From Paracoccus sulfuroxidans (GTDB lineage Bacteria; Pseudomonadota; Alphaproteobacteria; Rhodobacterales; Rhodobacteraceae): DNA of 64,000 bases. Location: positions 1 to 64,000 of the forward strand of contig NZ_VLKU01000012.1 of NCBI RefSeq assembly GCF_007830335.1. The letters are read 5' to 3'. Made by a program: the position numbers and the translations under genes. The stretch's first letter is position 1, and every line of letters starts with the position of its first letter. Below, one piece after another: positions 17,083 to 25,650 of the stretch. A model generated the notes under the pieces. The model saw only the letters and a list, made by a program, of their open reading frames with translations, was not told where the DNA came from and did no database searches.

Positions 17083-17911
17083 TCTCGCCCAGCTCCCGCG
17101 CCAGACGGACCGCGCCGTCCAGCGGCGTGCCTCTTGCGGGGCGCTGGCTCCAATGATCGAACAGGCGGTCGGCGAAGATCGGGCCCAGACCGCCGGTGAA
17201 GGTGACAGGCAGGCGCGCGCCCTCTTGCAGACGCTCGACCGCCGCGATCACATAGTCGCAGCCTGCGGTCAGCACCTGTTCGGCCACCGGATCGCCCGGG
17301 TGCTCCAGCATGACGCGGGCCAGACGGGCGAATTCGCCGCCCGTCGCGGTGCGGGCGAAGCCCACGATGCCCTGTGCGCCCTCCATCTGTGCCAGCACCG
17401 CCTGCGTCAGCGGGCTGGGCGGGACGAGGCCGTCCATCGTCCGCAGCGTCAGGGTCAGCAGCAGCTTCCCCATCCAGGCCCCGCTGGCCTCATCGCCCAG
17501 CACCGGGCCCCAGCCACCGATGGAGAGGATCTCGCCCGCCGACTGGCGCGAAAAGACCGACCCCGTGCCGATCGCGACGACAATACCGTCCGCCGCGCCA
17601 AGCGCACCCGCGACGGCGGTGACCGCATCATGCACGACCCGCGACTTGCCGAAGGGTAGCATCGGCCCCAGCCAATTCCGCGCGCCCGAGATATTGGCCC
17701 CCGCCAGCCCCAGACAGGCGGCCACCCCGGCGGGGTCGCGCCCGTCCAGCGCCTGCGCGGCGGTCGCCATGATCGTCTCCAGCGCGCCCTGCCGATCCGA
17801 GTTGATATTGGCAGGCCCGCCCTCGCCACGGCCCAGCACCCGGCCATCGGCATCGACCAGCTCGGCCCGACATCCGGTGCCGCCGCCATCCAGTCCCAGA
17901 TACAGGTCCAT
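17075..17911 (-). CDS. BadF/BadG-type N-acetylglucosamine (amino-sugar) kinase
   Basis: The 278-residue product has the actin-like ATPase fold of the BadF/BadG/BcrA/BcrD group that includes glucosamine and N-acetylglucosamine kinases. It begins with the phosphate-1 motif YLGLDGGGTGCRAELVD, then has VAIGTGSVFS (phosphate-2), GWGPVLGDEASGAWMG and FTGGLGPIFADRL (adenosine region). The ATG at 17911 follows AAGGGGAAGTCGC; the frame remains open far upstream but without homology. It diverges from a carbohydrate ABC importer, so it probably phosphorylates the imported sugar. The exact sugar is inferred. Confidence 0.82.
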   Translation of the reverse strand: MDLYLGLDGGGTGCRAELVDADGRVLGRGEGGPANINSDRQGALETIMATAAQALDGRDPAGVAACLGLAGANISGARNWLGPMLPFGKSRVVHDAVTAVAGALGAADGIVVAIGTGSVFSRQSAGEILSIGGWGPVLGDEASGAWMGKLLLTLTLRTMDGLVPPSPLTQAVLAQMEGAQGIVGFARTATGGEFARLARVMLEHPGDPVAEQVLTAGCDYVIAAVERLQEGARLPVTFTGGLGPIFADRLFDHWSQRPARGTPLDGAVRLARELGENG

Positions 17912-18002
17912 GCGACTTCCCCTTGACGGCCCAATGACACGGTTGCAATCCTTTTCATCAGCTAACAGCGCGCCGGAAAGGCCGCAACAGGGAGAGAGAG
18001 CG

Positions 18003-19280
18003 ATGTTCCACAGATTGACCGCTGCCATGCTGGCGGCGACCGCGCTGACGACGCCAGCCATGGCCCAGGACGTGACGCTGACCATCGAATCCTGGCGCAA
18101 TGACGACCTGCCGATCTGGCAGGAAAAGATCATCCCCGCCTTTGAGGCCGCCCATCCCGGCATCAAGCTGAACTTCGCGCCCTCGGCCCCGGCGGAATAC
18201 AACGCCGTCCTGAACTCGAAGCTTGAGGCCGGATCGGCGGGCGACATCATCACCTGCCGCCCCTTCGACGCCTCGCTGCAGATGTTCGACAAGGGCCAGC
18301 TGGCCGATCTGACCGATCTGCCGGGCATGGCGAACTTCTCGGATGTGGCGAAATCGGGCTGGTCGACGGATGACGGGTCGAAGACCTTCTGCGTGCCGAT
18401 GGCCTCGGTCATCCATGGCTTCATCTACAACAAATCCGCCTTCGACGAGCTGGGCCTGACCGAGCCGAAGACCGTCGACGAATTCTTCGCCACGCTCGAC
18501 AAGATCGAGGAAGAGGGCAGCTATGTCCCGATGGCCATGGGCACCGCCGACCAGTGGGAAGCGGCCACCATGGGCTATCAGAACATCGGCCCGAACTATT
18601 GGAAGGGCGAGGAAGGCCGCAAGGCGCTGATCGCCGGCACCGCCAAGCTGACCGATCCGCAATTCGTGGCCCCGCTTGAGCAGCTGGCGAAATGGGGTCC
18701 CTATCTGGGCGACGGCTATCAGGCGCAGACCTATCCCGACAGCCAGAACCTGTTCACGCTGGGCCGCGCCGCGATCTTCCCGGCGGGTTCGTGGGAAATC
18801 GGCATCTTCGGCCCGCAGATCGCTGGCGCGTTCGAGATGGGGGCCTTCCCGCCGCCCGTCCCGGCCTCGGGCGACAAATGCTATATCTCGGATCACACCG
18901 ATATCGGCATCGGCCTGAACGCCGCCTCTAAGAACGCGGATGCGGCGCGCACCTTCCTCGACTGGGTCGCCAGCCCCGAGTTCGCGACGCTTTACGCCAA
19001 CGCCCTGCCCGGCTTCTTCCCGCTCTCGAATGCCGAGGTGAAGCTGGACGATCCGCTGGCGCAGGAGTTCATCTCGTGGCGCGGCGAGTGCGAGTCCACC
19101 ATCCGCTCAAGCTACCAGATCCTGTCTCGCGGCACGCCGAACCTGGAAAACGAGATGTGGAACGTCTCGGCCAGCGTGATCAACGGCACCGTCACCCCCG
19201 CTGACGGCGCGAAGAAACTGCAGGACGGGCTGGAAAGCTGGTACAAGCCCGGCGAGGCCACCGCGCCCGTCGCCAACTGA
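18003..19280 (+). CDS. Carbohydrate ABC transporter substrate-binding protein (family 1)
   Basis: This is the periplasmic sugar-binding subunit of a CUT1-type importer. The 425-residue precursor has a Sec signal peptide (basic MFHRL, hydrophobic core, cleavage predicted after AMA at residue 21). The mature part shows family-1 features: WQEKIIPAFEAAHPGIKLNF, LNSKLEAGSAGDIITCRP, MASVIHGFIYNKSAFDELGL and FTLGRAAIFPAGSWEI. The ATG at 18003 is preceded by GGGAGAGAGAG. It is the first gene of the importer operon, followed by a stem-loop and two permeases. The 91 nt to the divergent kinase must hold promoters for both directions. Confidence 0.93.
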   Translation: MFHRLTAAMLAATALTTPAMAQDVTLTIESWRNDDLPIWQEKIIPAFEAAHPGIKLNFAPSAPAEYNAVLNSKLEAGSAGDIITCRPFDASLQMFDKGQLADLTDLPGMANFSDVAKSGWSTDDGSKTFCVPMASVIHGFIYNKSAFDELGLTEPKTVDEFFATLDKIEEEGSYVPMAMGTADQWEAATMGYQNIGPNYWKGEEGRKALIAGTAKLTDPQFVAPLEQLAKWGPYLGDGYQAQTYPDSQNLFTLGRAAIFPAGSWEIGIFGPQIAGAFEMGAFPPPVPASGDKCYISDHTDIGIGLNAASKNADAARTFLDWVASPEFATLYANALPGFFPLSNAEVKLDDPLAQEFISWRGECESTIRSSYQILSRGTPNLENEMWNVSASVINGTVTPADGAKKLQDGLESWYKPGEATAPVAN

Positions 19281-19289
19281 GCAAGGCGG

Positions 19290-19320
19290 CCCCTGCCCCG
19301 GCACCCTGCCGGGACAGGGG
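19290..19320 (+). repeat. Intercistronic stem-loop between binding protein and permease
   Basis: CCCCTG/CAGGGG outer and CCGGCA/TGCCGG inner stems enclose a 3-nt loop. There is no T-run. Such hairpins after binding-protein genes commonly stabilise the upstream mRNA and lower downstream expression, which would give more binding protein than permease. Confidence 0.65.
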
Positions 19321-19332
19321 CGTCATCTGACG

Positions 19333-20223
19333 ATGAAGCGCGCCCATATCCTTGTCTTTCTGGCCCCCGCGGTCATCGTCTATACGGTGATCATGGTGCT
19401 GCCGCTGTTCGCGACGCTGCAGCTTTCGCTGTTCCGCGACGGCGGCTTCGTGGGGCTTCAGAACTTCCGCACCCTCTTTGGTGACACGCGTTGGAGCGCG
19501 TCCTTCTGGAACGCGCTTGGCAACAACCTCTGGTTCTTCATCGTCCACATGCTGGTGCAGAACCCCATCGGCATCCTGCTGGCGGCGCTGCTGTCCTCAC
19601 CCCGATTGCGGGGCGCGGCTTTCTATCGCACGGCGATCTTTGTTCCCACGATCCTCAGCTTCGTGGTCGTGGGCTTCATCTGGAAGCTGATCCTGTCGCC
19701 GATCTGGGGCATCGCGCCCGGCATGCTGGATGCGGTCGGGCTGAAATCGCTGTTCTCGCCCTGGCTGGGCAAAGAGGGCTCGGCGCTGACGACGCTGGCG
19801 CTGATCTCGGTCTGGCAGTTCGTGGGCATTCCGATGATGCTGATCTATGCCGCGCTGCTTTCGATCCCCGATGAGGTGCTGGAAGCCGCCGAGATGGACG
19901 GCGTCACCGGCTGGTCGCAGTTCTGGAAGATCAAGCTGCCGCTGATCCTGCCCTCGATCGGGATCATCTCGATCCTGACATTCGTGGGGAACTTCAACGC
20001 CTTCGACCTGATCTATGTGGCGCAGGGGGCGCTGGCGGGGCCGAATTTCTCGACCGATATTCTGGGGACCTTCTTCTATCGCACCTTCTTCGGCTTCCAG
20101 CTGCAACTGGGCGATCCGAACATGGGAGCAACGATTGCGACGGTGATGTTCGGCATCATTCTGGCGGTCGTCTGCGTCTATCTGTTCGCCATCCAGACCC
20201 GGTTGAGAAGGTATCAGTTCTGA
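19333..20223 (+). CDS. Sugar ABC transporter permease (MalF-type)
   Basis: The 296-residue inner-membrane protein has about six helices and the cytoplasmic EAA loop EAAEMDGVTGWSQFWKIKLP, which docks the ATPase. It starts with LVFLAPAVIVYTVIMVLPL, typical of MalF/UgpA-like subunits without a large periplasmic loop. The stop overlaps the next permease start (TGATG), so the two permeases are translationally coupled in a 1:1 ratio. Confidence 0.93.
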   Translation: MKRAHILVFLAPAVIVYTVIMVLPLFATLQLSLFRDGGFVGLQNFRTLFGDTRWSASFWNALGNNLWFFIVHMLVQNPIGILLAALLSSPRLRGAAFYRTAIFVPTILSFVVVGFIWKLILSPIWGIAPGMLDAVGLKSLFSPWLGKEGSALTTLALISVWQFVGIPMMLIYAALLSIPDEVLEAAEMDGVTGWSQFWKIKLPLILPSIGIISILTFVGNFNAFDLIYVAQGALAGPNFSTDILGTFFYRTFFGFQLQLGDPNMGATIATVMFGIILAVVCVYLFAIQTRLRRYQF

Positions 20224-21044
20224 TGCGCCGCAACCGGATCCTCGCCCATGCGGTGTTGCTGACCTATACGGTCATCGCGCTGTTTCCCGTCTTTCTGGTG
20301 GTGCTGAACAGCTTCAAGAACCGCCGCGCGATCTTTGCCGATCCGCTGGCCTTCCCGGATGCGAAAAGTTTCGACCTGATCGGCTATCAGACGGTGCTGA
20401 AACAGGGCGATTTCCTGCTGTATTTCCAGAACAGCATGATCGTGACCGTTGCCTCGCTGACCTGCGTGCTGCTGTTTGGCGCCATGGCCGCCTTCGCGCT
20501 ATCGGAATACCGCTTTCGCGGCAACATGCTGACCGGGCTTTATCTGGCGCTTGGCATCATGATCCCCATTCGCCTTGGCACGGTCGCCATCCTGCAGGGC
20601 ATGGTCGCGGCGGGGCTGAACAACACGCTGCTGGCGCTGGTGCTGGTCTATACCGCGCAGGGGCTGCCGCTGGCGGTCTTTATCCTGTCCGAGTTCATGC
20701 GCGGCGTCTCGGATGACCTGAAATCGGCGGGGCGCATCGACGGGCTCTCGGAATACGCGATCTTCTTCCGGCTGGTCCTGCCCTTGGTCCGGCCCGCAAT
20801 GGCGACGGTCGGTGTCTTCACCATGATCCCGATCTGGAACGACCTGTGGTTCCCGCTGGTTCTGGCATCGACCGAGGAGGTCAAGACCATCACCCTTGGC
20901 ACGCAGGTCTTCCTTGGCCAGTTCGTCACCAACTGGAACGCGGTTCTGGCGGCGCTGTCGCTGGCGATCCTGCCGGTTCTGGTGCTTTACCTGATATTCT
21001 CGCGGCAGCTGATCCGCGGCATCACCGCAGGAGCCGTGAAATGA
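20223..21044 (+). CDS. Sugar ABC transporter permease (MalG-type)
   Basis: The 273-residue inner-membrane protein has about six helices and an EAA-like loop (LKSAGRIDGLSEYAIFFRLV). It carries the MalG-type segment VFTMIPIWNDLWFPLVLAS after the last cytoplasmic loop. It starts by a one-nucleotide overlap with the first permease and ends in a four-nucleotide ATGA overlap with the oxidoreductase gene, so all belong to one operon. Confidence 0.93.
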   Translation: MRRNRILAHAVLLTYTVIALFPVFLVVLNSFKNRRAIFADPLAFPDAKSFDLIGYQTVLKQGDFLLYFQNSMIVTVASLTCVLLFGAMAAFALSEYRFRGNMLTGLYLALGIMIPIRLGTVAILQGMVAAGLNNTLLALVLVYTAQGLPLAVFILSEFMRGVSDDLKSAGRIDGLSEYAIFFRLVLPLVRPAMATVGVFTMIPIWNDLWFPLVLASTEEVKTITLGTQVFLGQFVTNWNAVLAALSLAILPVLVLYLIFSRQLIRGITAGAVK

Positions 21045-22081
21045 AGATACTGGTCGCCGGTCTGGGCAATATGGGCCGCAGCCATGCGCTTGGCTGGCAG
21101 AAACTGCCGGGGGCCGAGCTGGTGGCGCTGGTCAACCGCTCGGCCCCCGATCTGCCGCCCGAGTTGCAGGGCATCCCGCTTTACACCGACTTTCACGAGG
21201 CGCTGGCTGCAACCCGGCCCGATGTGGTGGTGGTCGCGACCTATTCCGACAGCCACGCCGAATTCGCCATCGCCGCGATGCAGGCGGGCGCGCATGTCTT
21301 CGTCGAAAAGCCGCTGGCGACCACGGTCGAGGACGCCCGCCGCGTGGTCGAGACCGCCCGCAGCCTGAAGCGCAAGCTGGTCGTCGGCTATATCCTGCGC
21401 CACCACCCCAGCTGGCAGCGGCTGATCGCGGAATCGCGCGCGCTTGGCGGGCCTTACGTCTTCCGGCTGAACCTGAACCAGCAGTCGAAGGGCCCGACGT
21501 GGGAGGTGCACAAGCAGCTGATGCAGACCACGCCCCCCATCGTCGATTGCGGCGTCCATTACGTCGATGTCATGTGCCAGATCACCGACGCGCCCCCGGT
21601 CGAGGTGCGCGGCATGGGCCTGCGCCTCTCGGATGAGATCGCGCCCGAGATGTACAATTACGGCCATTTTCAGGTGCTCTTCGAAGACGGCTCGCTGGGC
21701 TGGTACGAGGCAGGCTGGGGCCCGATGATGTCCGACACCGCCTTCTTCGTGAAGGATGTGGTCAGCCCGAATGGCGCGGTCAGCATCCGCATGGCCGAGG
21801 ATGCGCGCTCGGACGATATCGACACGCATACCCGCACCTCGAAGCTGCGCCTGCATCGCGTGGGCCTGCCCGATCAGGATCTGTCGATGCAGGGCGAACC
21901 CGGCCATCAGGAGCTTTGCGACGCCGAGGCCGCCTTCATGGCCCGCGCCATTGCCGAGGATCTGGACCTTGACCGCCACATGCAGGACGCCGTCACCTCG
22001 CTGGCGGTCTGTCTTGCCGCCGACGAATCTGTCCGCTCCGGCCAACCCGTCAGACTGAAAGGCCCCGATGCACGCGCTTGA
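21041..22081 (+). CDS. Gfo/Idh/MocA family NAD(P)-dependent oxidoreductase
   Basis: The 346-residue cytoplasmic protein begins with the Rossmann motif ILVAGLGNMGRSHALGW and has the family signature VFVEKPLATT, whose Lys is catalytic. The region DCGVHYVDVMCQIT, carrying the conserved HYxD-type residues, follows. Family members oxidise or epimerise sugars, inositols and amino sugars. Being placed between the permeases and the ATPase of a sugar importer, it very probably modifies the imported substrate. AGGAG lies upstream of the ATG, which overlaps the permease stop. Confidence 0.9.
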   Translation: MKILVAGLGNMGRSHALGWQKLPGAELVALVNRSAPDLPPELQGIPLYTDFHEALAATRPDVVVVATYSDSHAEFAIAAMQAGAHVFVEKPLATTVEDARRVVETARSLKRKLVVGYILRHHPSWQRLIAESRALGGPYVFRLNLNQQSKGPTWEVHKQLMQTTPPIVDCGVHYVDVMCQITDAPPVEVRGMGLRLSDEIAPEMYNYGHFQVLFEDGSLGWYEAGWGPMMSDTAFFVKDVVSPNGAVSIRMAEDARSDDIDTHTRTSKLRLHRVGLPDQDLSMQGEPGHQELCDAEAAFMARAIAEDLDLDRHMQDAVTSLAVCLAADESVRSGQPVRLKGPDARA

Positions 22082-23069
22082 GATCAGGAACCTTCGCAAG
22101 ACCTTCGGCAGTGTCGAGGTCATCCCCGGCGCCGATCTGGCTGTCGAGCCGGGCGAATTCTGCGTCTTCGTCGGCCCCTCGGGCTGCGGCAAATCCACGC
22201 TTCTGCGGATGATCGCGGGGCTGGAGGAACCGACCTCGGGCGATATCCTGATCGGCGGGCAGCGGGTGAATGACCTGCCCCCCGCGAAACGGGAAATCGC
22301 CATGGTCTTCCAAAGCTATGCGCTTTACCCGCATCTGACGGTCGCCGGAAACCTTGGCCTTGCGCTGAAACAGGCCGGCACGCCCCGCGCCGAGGTCGAG
22401 GCTGCGGTCAAGCGCGCCGCCTCGATGCTGGCGCTTGAGCCCCTGCTGCAACGCCGCCCGGCCGAGCTTTCGGGCGGCCAGCGCCAGCGCGTCGCGATTG
22501 GCCGCGCCATCGTGCGGCGGCCGAAACTGTTCCTGTTTGATGAGCCGCTGTCGAACCTCGACGCCGCCCTGCGCGGCCAGACCCGGATCGAACTGGCGCG
22601 GCTGCATCGCGAACTGGGCGCGACGATGATCTATGTGACCCATGACCAGGTCGAGGCGATGACGCTGGCCGACCGTATCGTCGTGCTGAACGCGGGCCGG
22701 ATCGCGCAGATCGGCTCTCCCATGGAGCTTTACAACCGCCCGGCCAACCGTTTCGTCGCGGGCTTCATCGGCTCGCCCTCGATGAACTTCCTTGCGGCGG
22801 AACGCAGCGGGCTGACGCCCCCCGCAGGCGCGGTCGAACTGGGCATCCGCCCGGAACATATCGCGCTGGCCGATCATGGCATTCCCGCCCGCGTCACCCA
22901 TGTCGAGCGGCTGGGCCATGAAACGCTGGTCCACACGGATGGCGAGGCCGGGCACATCACCCTGCGCCTTGTCGGCGAACATGATCTGCCGGTCGATCAG
23001 CCGGTGCATCTGCGCCCCGATCCGGCCCGCGCGCATTGGTTCGGGCCCGACGGAAACCGCTGCGACTAG
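22068..23069 (+). CDS. Sugar ABC transporter ATP-binding protein (UgpC/MsmK-type)
   Basis: The 333-residue ATPase drives the importer. It has Walker A GPSGCGKST, Q-loop FQSYALYPHLTV, signature LSGGQRQRVAIGRA, Walker B LFLFDEPLSNLD and H-loop YVTHDQVEA. The C-terminal regulatory (TOBE/MOP-like) part begins near RPANRFVAGFIGSPSMNF. It overlaps the oxidoreductase gene by 14 nt and is the last gene of the operon. No clear terminator follows before nspC. Confidence 0.95.
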   Translation: MHALEIRNLRKTFGSVEVIPGADLAVEPGEFCVFVGPSGCGKSTLLRMIAGLEEPTSGDILIGGQRVNDLPPAKREIAMVFQSYALYPHLTVAGNLGLALKQAGTPRAEVEAAVKRAASMLALEPLLQRRPAELSGGQRQRVAIGRAIVRRPKLFLFDEPLSNLDAALRGQTRIELARLHRELGATMIYVTHDQVEAMTLADRIVVLNAGRIAQIGSPMELYNRPANRFVAGFIGSPSMNFLAAERSGLTPPAGAVELGIRPEHIALADHGIPARVTHVERLGHETLVHTDGEAGHITLRLVGEHDLPVDQPVHLRPDPARAHWFGPDGNRCD

Positions 23070-23169
23070 GCGGCCCGGCCCGTCACGCGGCTGACACCTT
23101 TCCTTGCGAAACCTGCAGTCTGGCCCTATATGCGGCCTTTCTGCTTTGACCTCAAAGGTTTCGCGCGCC

Positions 23170-24276
23170 ATGGCCGGACTTCAGACGCCCTATTACCTGA
23201 TCGACCTCGCCAAGCTGCGGGGCAATATGGAAAAGATCGCCCGCCTGCGGGAACGGTCGGGGGCCAAATGCCTGCTGGCGCTGAAATGCTTCGCGACCTG
23301 GTCGGCCTTTGATTTCATGCGTCCCTTCATGGATGGCACGACCTCTTCCAGCCTGTTCGAACTGCGTCTGGGCCATGAGGAATTCGGCAAGGAAACCCAT
23401 GCCTATTCCGTCGCCTGGGCCGATCACGAGATCGACGAGGCCATCTCCTATGCCGACAAGATCATCTTCAACAGCCTGGGCCAGCTGGACCGTTTCGGCG
23501 ACCGCGCCAAGGCCAAGGGCATTCAGGCCGGGCTGCGGCTGAACCCGCGTTTCTCGACCTCGGGCTTTGATCTCGCCGATCCCGCGCGGCAATTCTCGCG
23601 CCTTGGCGAATGGGATCTGCCGCGTCTCGAGCAGGCGCTGGACCGCATCAACGGCGTGATGATCCACTATAATTGCGAAAACCGCGATTTCGCGCTGTTT
23701 GATCTGCAACTGACCCGGATCGAGACCGAATTCGGCGAGTTCCTGAAGAAACTCGACTGGGTCAGCCTGGGCGGCGGCATCCATTTCACCGGCGACGACT
23801 ATCCGCTGGACGCGCTGGCTGACCGGCTGAAGGCGTTCTCTGAAAAGTTCGGCGTGCAGGTGTTTCTGGAACCCGGCGAGGCCAGCATCACCGGCTCGAC
23901 CTCGCTGGAGGTCACGGTTCTGGACATCATCAACAACGGCAAGGATGTCGCCATCGTCGACAGCTCGATCGAGGCGCATATGCTGGACCTGCTGATCTAT
24001 CGCGAGACGGCAAAGCTACCGCAGGACGGCACGCATGACTATCAGATCGCCGGGAAAACCTGCCTTGCGGGCGATATTTTCGGCGACGCGCGCTTTGCCG
24101 AGCGCCTGAGCATCGGCGACCGCATCAGCATCAGCGATGCGGCCGGTTACACGATGGTCAAGAAGAACTGGTTCAATGGCGTCGCCATGCCCTCGATTGC
24201 CCTGCGCGAGGAAGACGGATCTGTCCGCCTTGTCCGCGCGTTCCCCTATGCCGACTACAAGTCGAGCCTGTCCTGA
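23170..24276 (+). CDS. nspC: Carboxynorspermidine/carboxyspermidine decarboxylase
   Basis: This PLP enzyme makes norspermidine or spermidine from the carboxylated precursor. The 368-residue product belongs to the alanine-racemase-fold decarboxylases (fold III). The probable PLP lysine is in CLLALKCFATWS near the N-terminus. MIHYNCENRDF, SLGGGIHFTGDDYP and FLEPGEAS are typical of CANSDC. The ATG at 23170 gives MAGLQTPYYLIDLAKL; the longer reading frame upstream lacks similarity. It is followed after 23 nt by the dehydrogenase of the same pathway. Confidence 0.93.
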   Translation: MAGLQTPYYLIDLAKLRGNMEKIARLRERSGAKCLLALKCFATWSAFDFMRPFMDGTTSSSLFELRLGHEEFGKETHAYSVAWADHEIDEAISYADKIIFNSLGQLDRFGDRAKAKGIQAGLRLNPRFSTSGFDLADPARQFSRLGEWDLPRLEQALDRINGVMIHYNCENRDFALFDLQLTRIETEFGEFLKKLDWVSLGGGIHFTGDDYPLDALADRLKAFSEKFGVQVFLEPGEASITGSTSLEVTVLDIINNGKDVAIVDSSIEAHMLDLLIYRETAKLPQDGTHDYQIAGKTCLAGDIFGDARFAERLSIGDRISISDAAGYTMVKKNWFNGVAMPSIALREEDGSVRLVRAFPYADYKSSLS

Positions 24277-24299
24277 CCTCTACCTGAAAGGAAACTGAA

Positions 24300-25523
24300 T
24301 TGGCCAAAAACGTTCTCATCATCGGCGCCGGTGGCGTCGCTCAGGTGACAGCGCATAAACTCGCTCAGAACGCCTCCGAATTCGGAGCCCTGCATATCGC
24401 CAGCCGGACCCAGTCCAAGGCGGACGACATCATCGCCAGCGTGAAGGCGAAAGGCCATCAGGTCGAATTTACCTCGCATTCCGTCGATGCCATGGACAGC
24501 AAGGCCGTGGCCGATCTGATCCGCAAGATCGACGCGAATATCGTCATCAACGTGGGTTCAGCCTTCGTGAACATGACCGTGCTTCAGGGCTGCATCGAAA
24601 CCGGTGCCGCCTATCTGGACACCGCCATCCATGAAGACCCCGCGAAGATCTGCGAAACCCCGCCGTGGTACGGCAACTATGAATGGAAGCGCCGCGAGGC
24701 CGTGGAAAAGGCGGGCATGACCGCCATTCTGGGCGTGGGCTTCGACCCGGGCGTGGTGAACGCCTATGCCCGCCTGGCCGAGGATGAATATTTCGACAAG
24801 ATCGAGTCCATCGACATCGTCGACATCAACGCAGGCTCGCACGGGCGCTGGTTCGCCACGAACTTCGACCCCGAGATCAACTTCCGCGAATTCACCGGCA
24901 CCGTCTACGCCTGGCAGGGCGGCAAATGGACCGAGAACAAGATGTTCGAGGTCGGTCGCGAATGGGACCTGCCGGTCGTCGGCAAGCGCACCGCTTATCT
25001 CTCGGGCCATGATGAGGTTCACAGCCTCTCGGCCCGCTACAAGGACTCGGACGTCCGCTTCTGGATGGGCTTTGGCGAGCATTACATCAATGTCTTCACC
25101 GTGCTGCAAAACCTTGGCCTGCTGAGCGAACAGCCGGTCAAAACCGCCGAGGGGCTTGAGGTCGTGCCGCTGAAGGTGGTCAAGGCCGTGCTGCCCGACC
25201 CGGCGAGCCTTGCGCCCGATTACGAGGGCAAGACCTGTATCGGCGATCTGGTGAAGGGCACCCGCGACGGCAAGCCGGGCGAGGTCTTCATCTACAACGT
25301 CGCCGACCACAAGGACGCCTATAACGAGGTCGGCTCGCAGGGGATTAGCTATACCGCTGGCGTGCCCCCGGTGGCAGCGGCCATTCTGGTCGCCCGTGGC
25401 GAATGGGACGTCAAGAAGATGGTCAACGTCGAGGATCTGCCCGCCCGCCCCTTCCTTGAGCTGCTGGGCAAGCTGGGCCTGCCAACCCGCGTCATCGACG
25501 CGACCGGCGATCACCCGCTGTAG
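24300..25523 (+). CDS. Carboxynorspermidine dehydrogenase (saccharopine dehydrogenase family)
   Basis: This enzyme condenses aspartate semialdehyde with a diamine (diaminopropane or putrescine) using NADPH; NspC then removes the carboxyl group. The 407-residue product starts AKNVLIIGAGGVAQVTAHKL, a Rossmann nucleotide-binding motif, and includes LDTAIHEDP and GVGFDPGVVNAYARL, typical of this branch of the saccharopine dehydrogenase family. The start codon is TTG with AAGGAAA 7 nt upstream. It forms an operon with nspC, and a strong terminator follows. Together the pair gives an alternative spermidine route without S-adenosylmethionine. Confidence 0.92.
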   Translation: MAKNVLIIGAGGVAQVTAHKLAQNASEFGALHIASRTQSKADDIIASVKAKGHQVEFTSHSVDAMDSKAVADLIRKIDANIVINVGSAFVNMTVLQGCIETGAAYLDTAIHEDPAKICETPPWYGNYEWKRREAVEKAGMTAILGVGFDPGVVNAYARLAEDEYFDKIESIDIVDINAGSHGRWFATNFDPEINFREFTGTVYAWQGGKWTENKMFEVGREWDLPVVGKRTAYLSGHDEVHSLSARYKDSDVRFWMGFGEHYINVFTVLQNLGLLSEQPVKTAEGLEVVPLKVVKAVLPDPASLAPDYEGKTCIGDLVKGTRDGKPGEVFIYNVADHKDAYNEVGSQGISYTAGVPPVAAAILVARGEWDVKKMVNVEDLPARPFLELLGKLGLPTRVIDATGDHPL

Positions 25524-25546
25524 GGGCGGCACAAGCAGCAGATGAC

Positions 25547-25579
25547 AGGCCGGGCCAGAGCAATCTGCCCGGCCTTTTT
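25547..25579 (+). terminator. Intrinsic terminator of the polyamine operon
   Basis: A 9-bp stem (AGGCCGGGC / GCCCGGCCT) with an 11-nt loop is followed by TTTTCTTTT, 23 nt after the dehydrogenase stop. Confidence 0.92.
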
Positions 25580-25650
25580 CTTTTCGGCGGTTCTGGCGTT
25601 TCCGTAGCGTCACGGTATCATTGCGTCACCCACCATCTGCGAATCGCGAC

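Noticed and set aside
20987..22303. 438-codon open frame on the minus strand
   Set aside because: It is antisense to the Gfo/Idh/MocA and ABC ATPase genes and has no recognisable domain or ribosome binding site.
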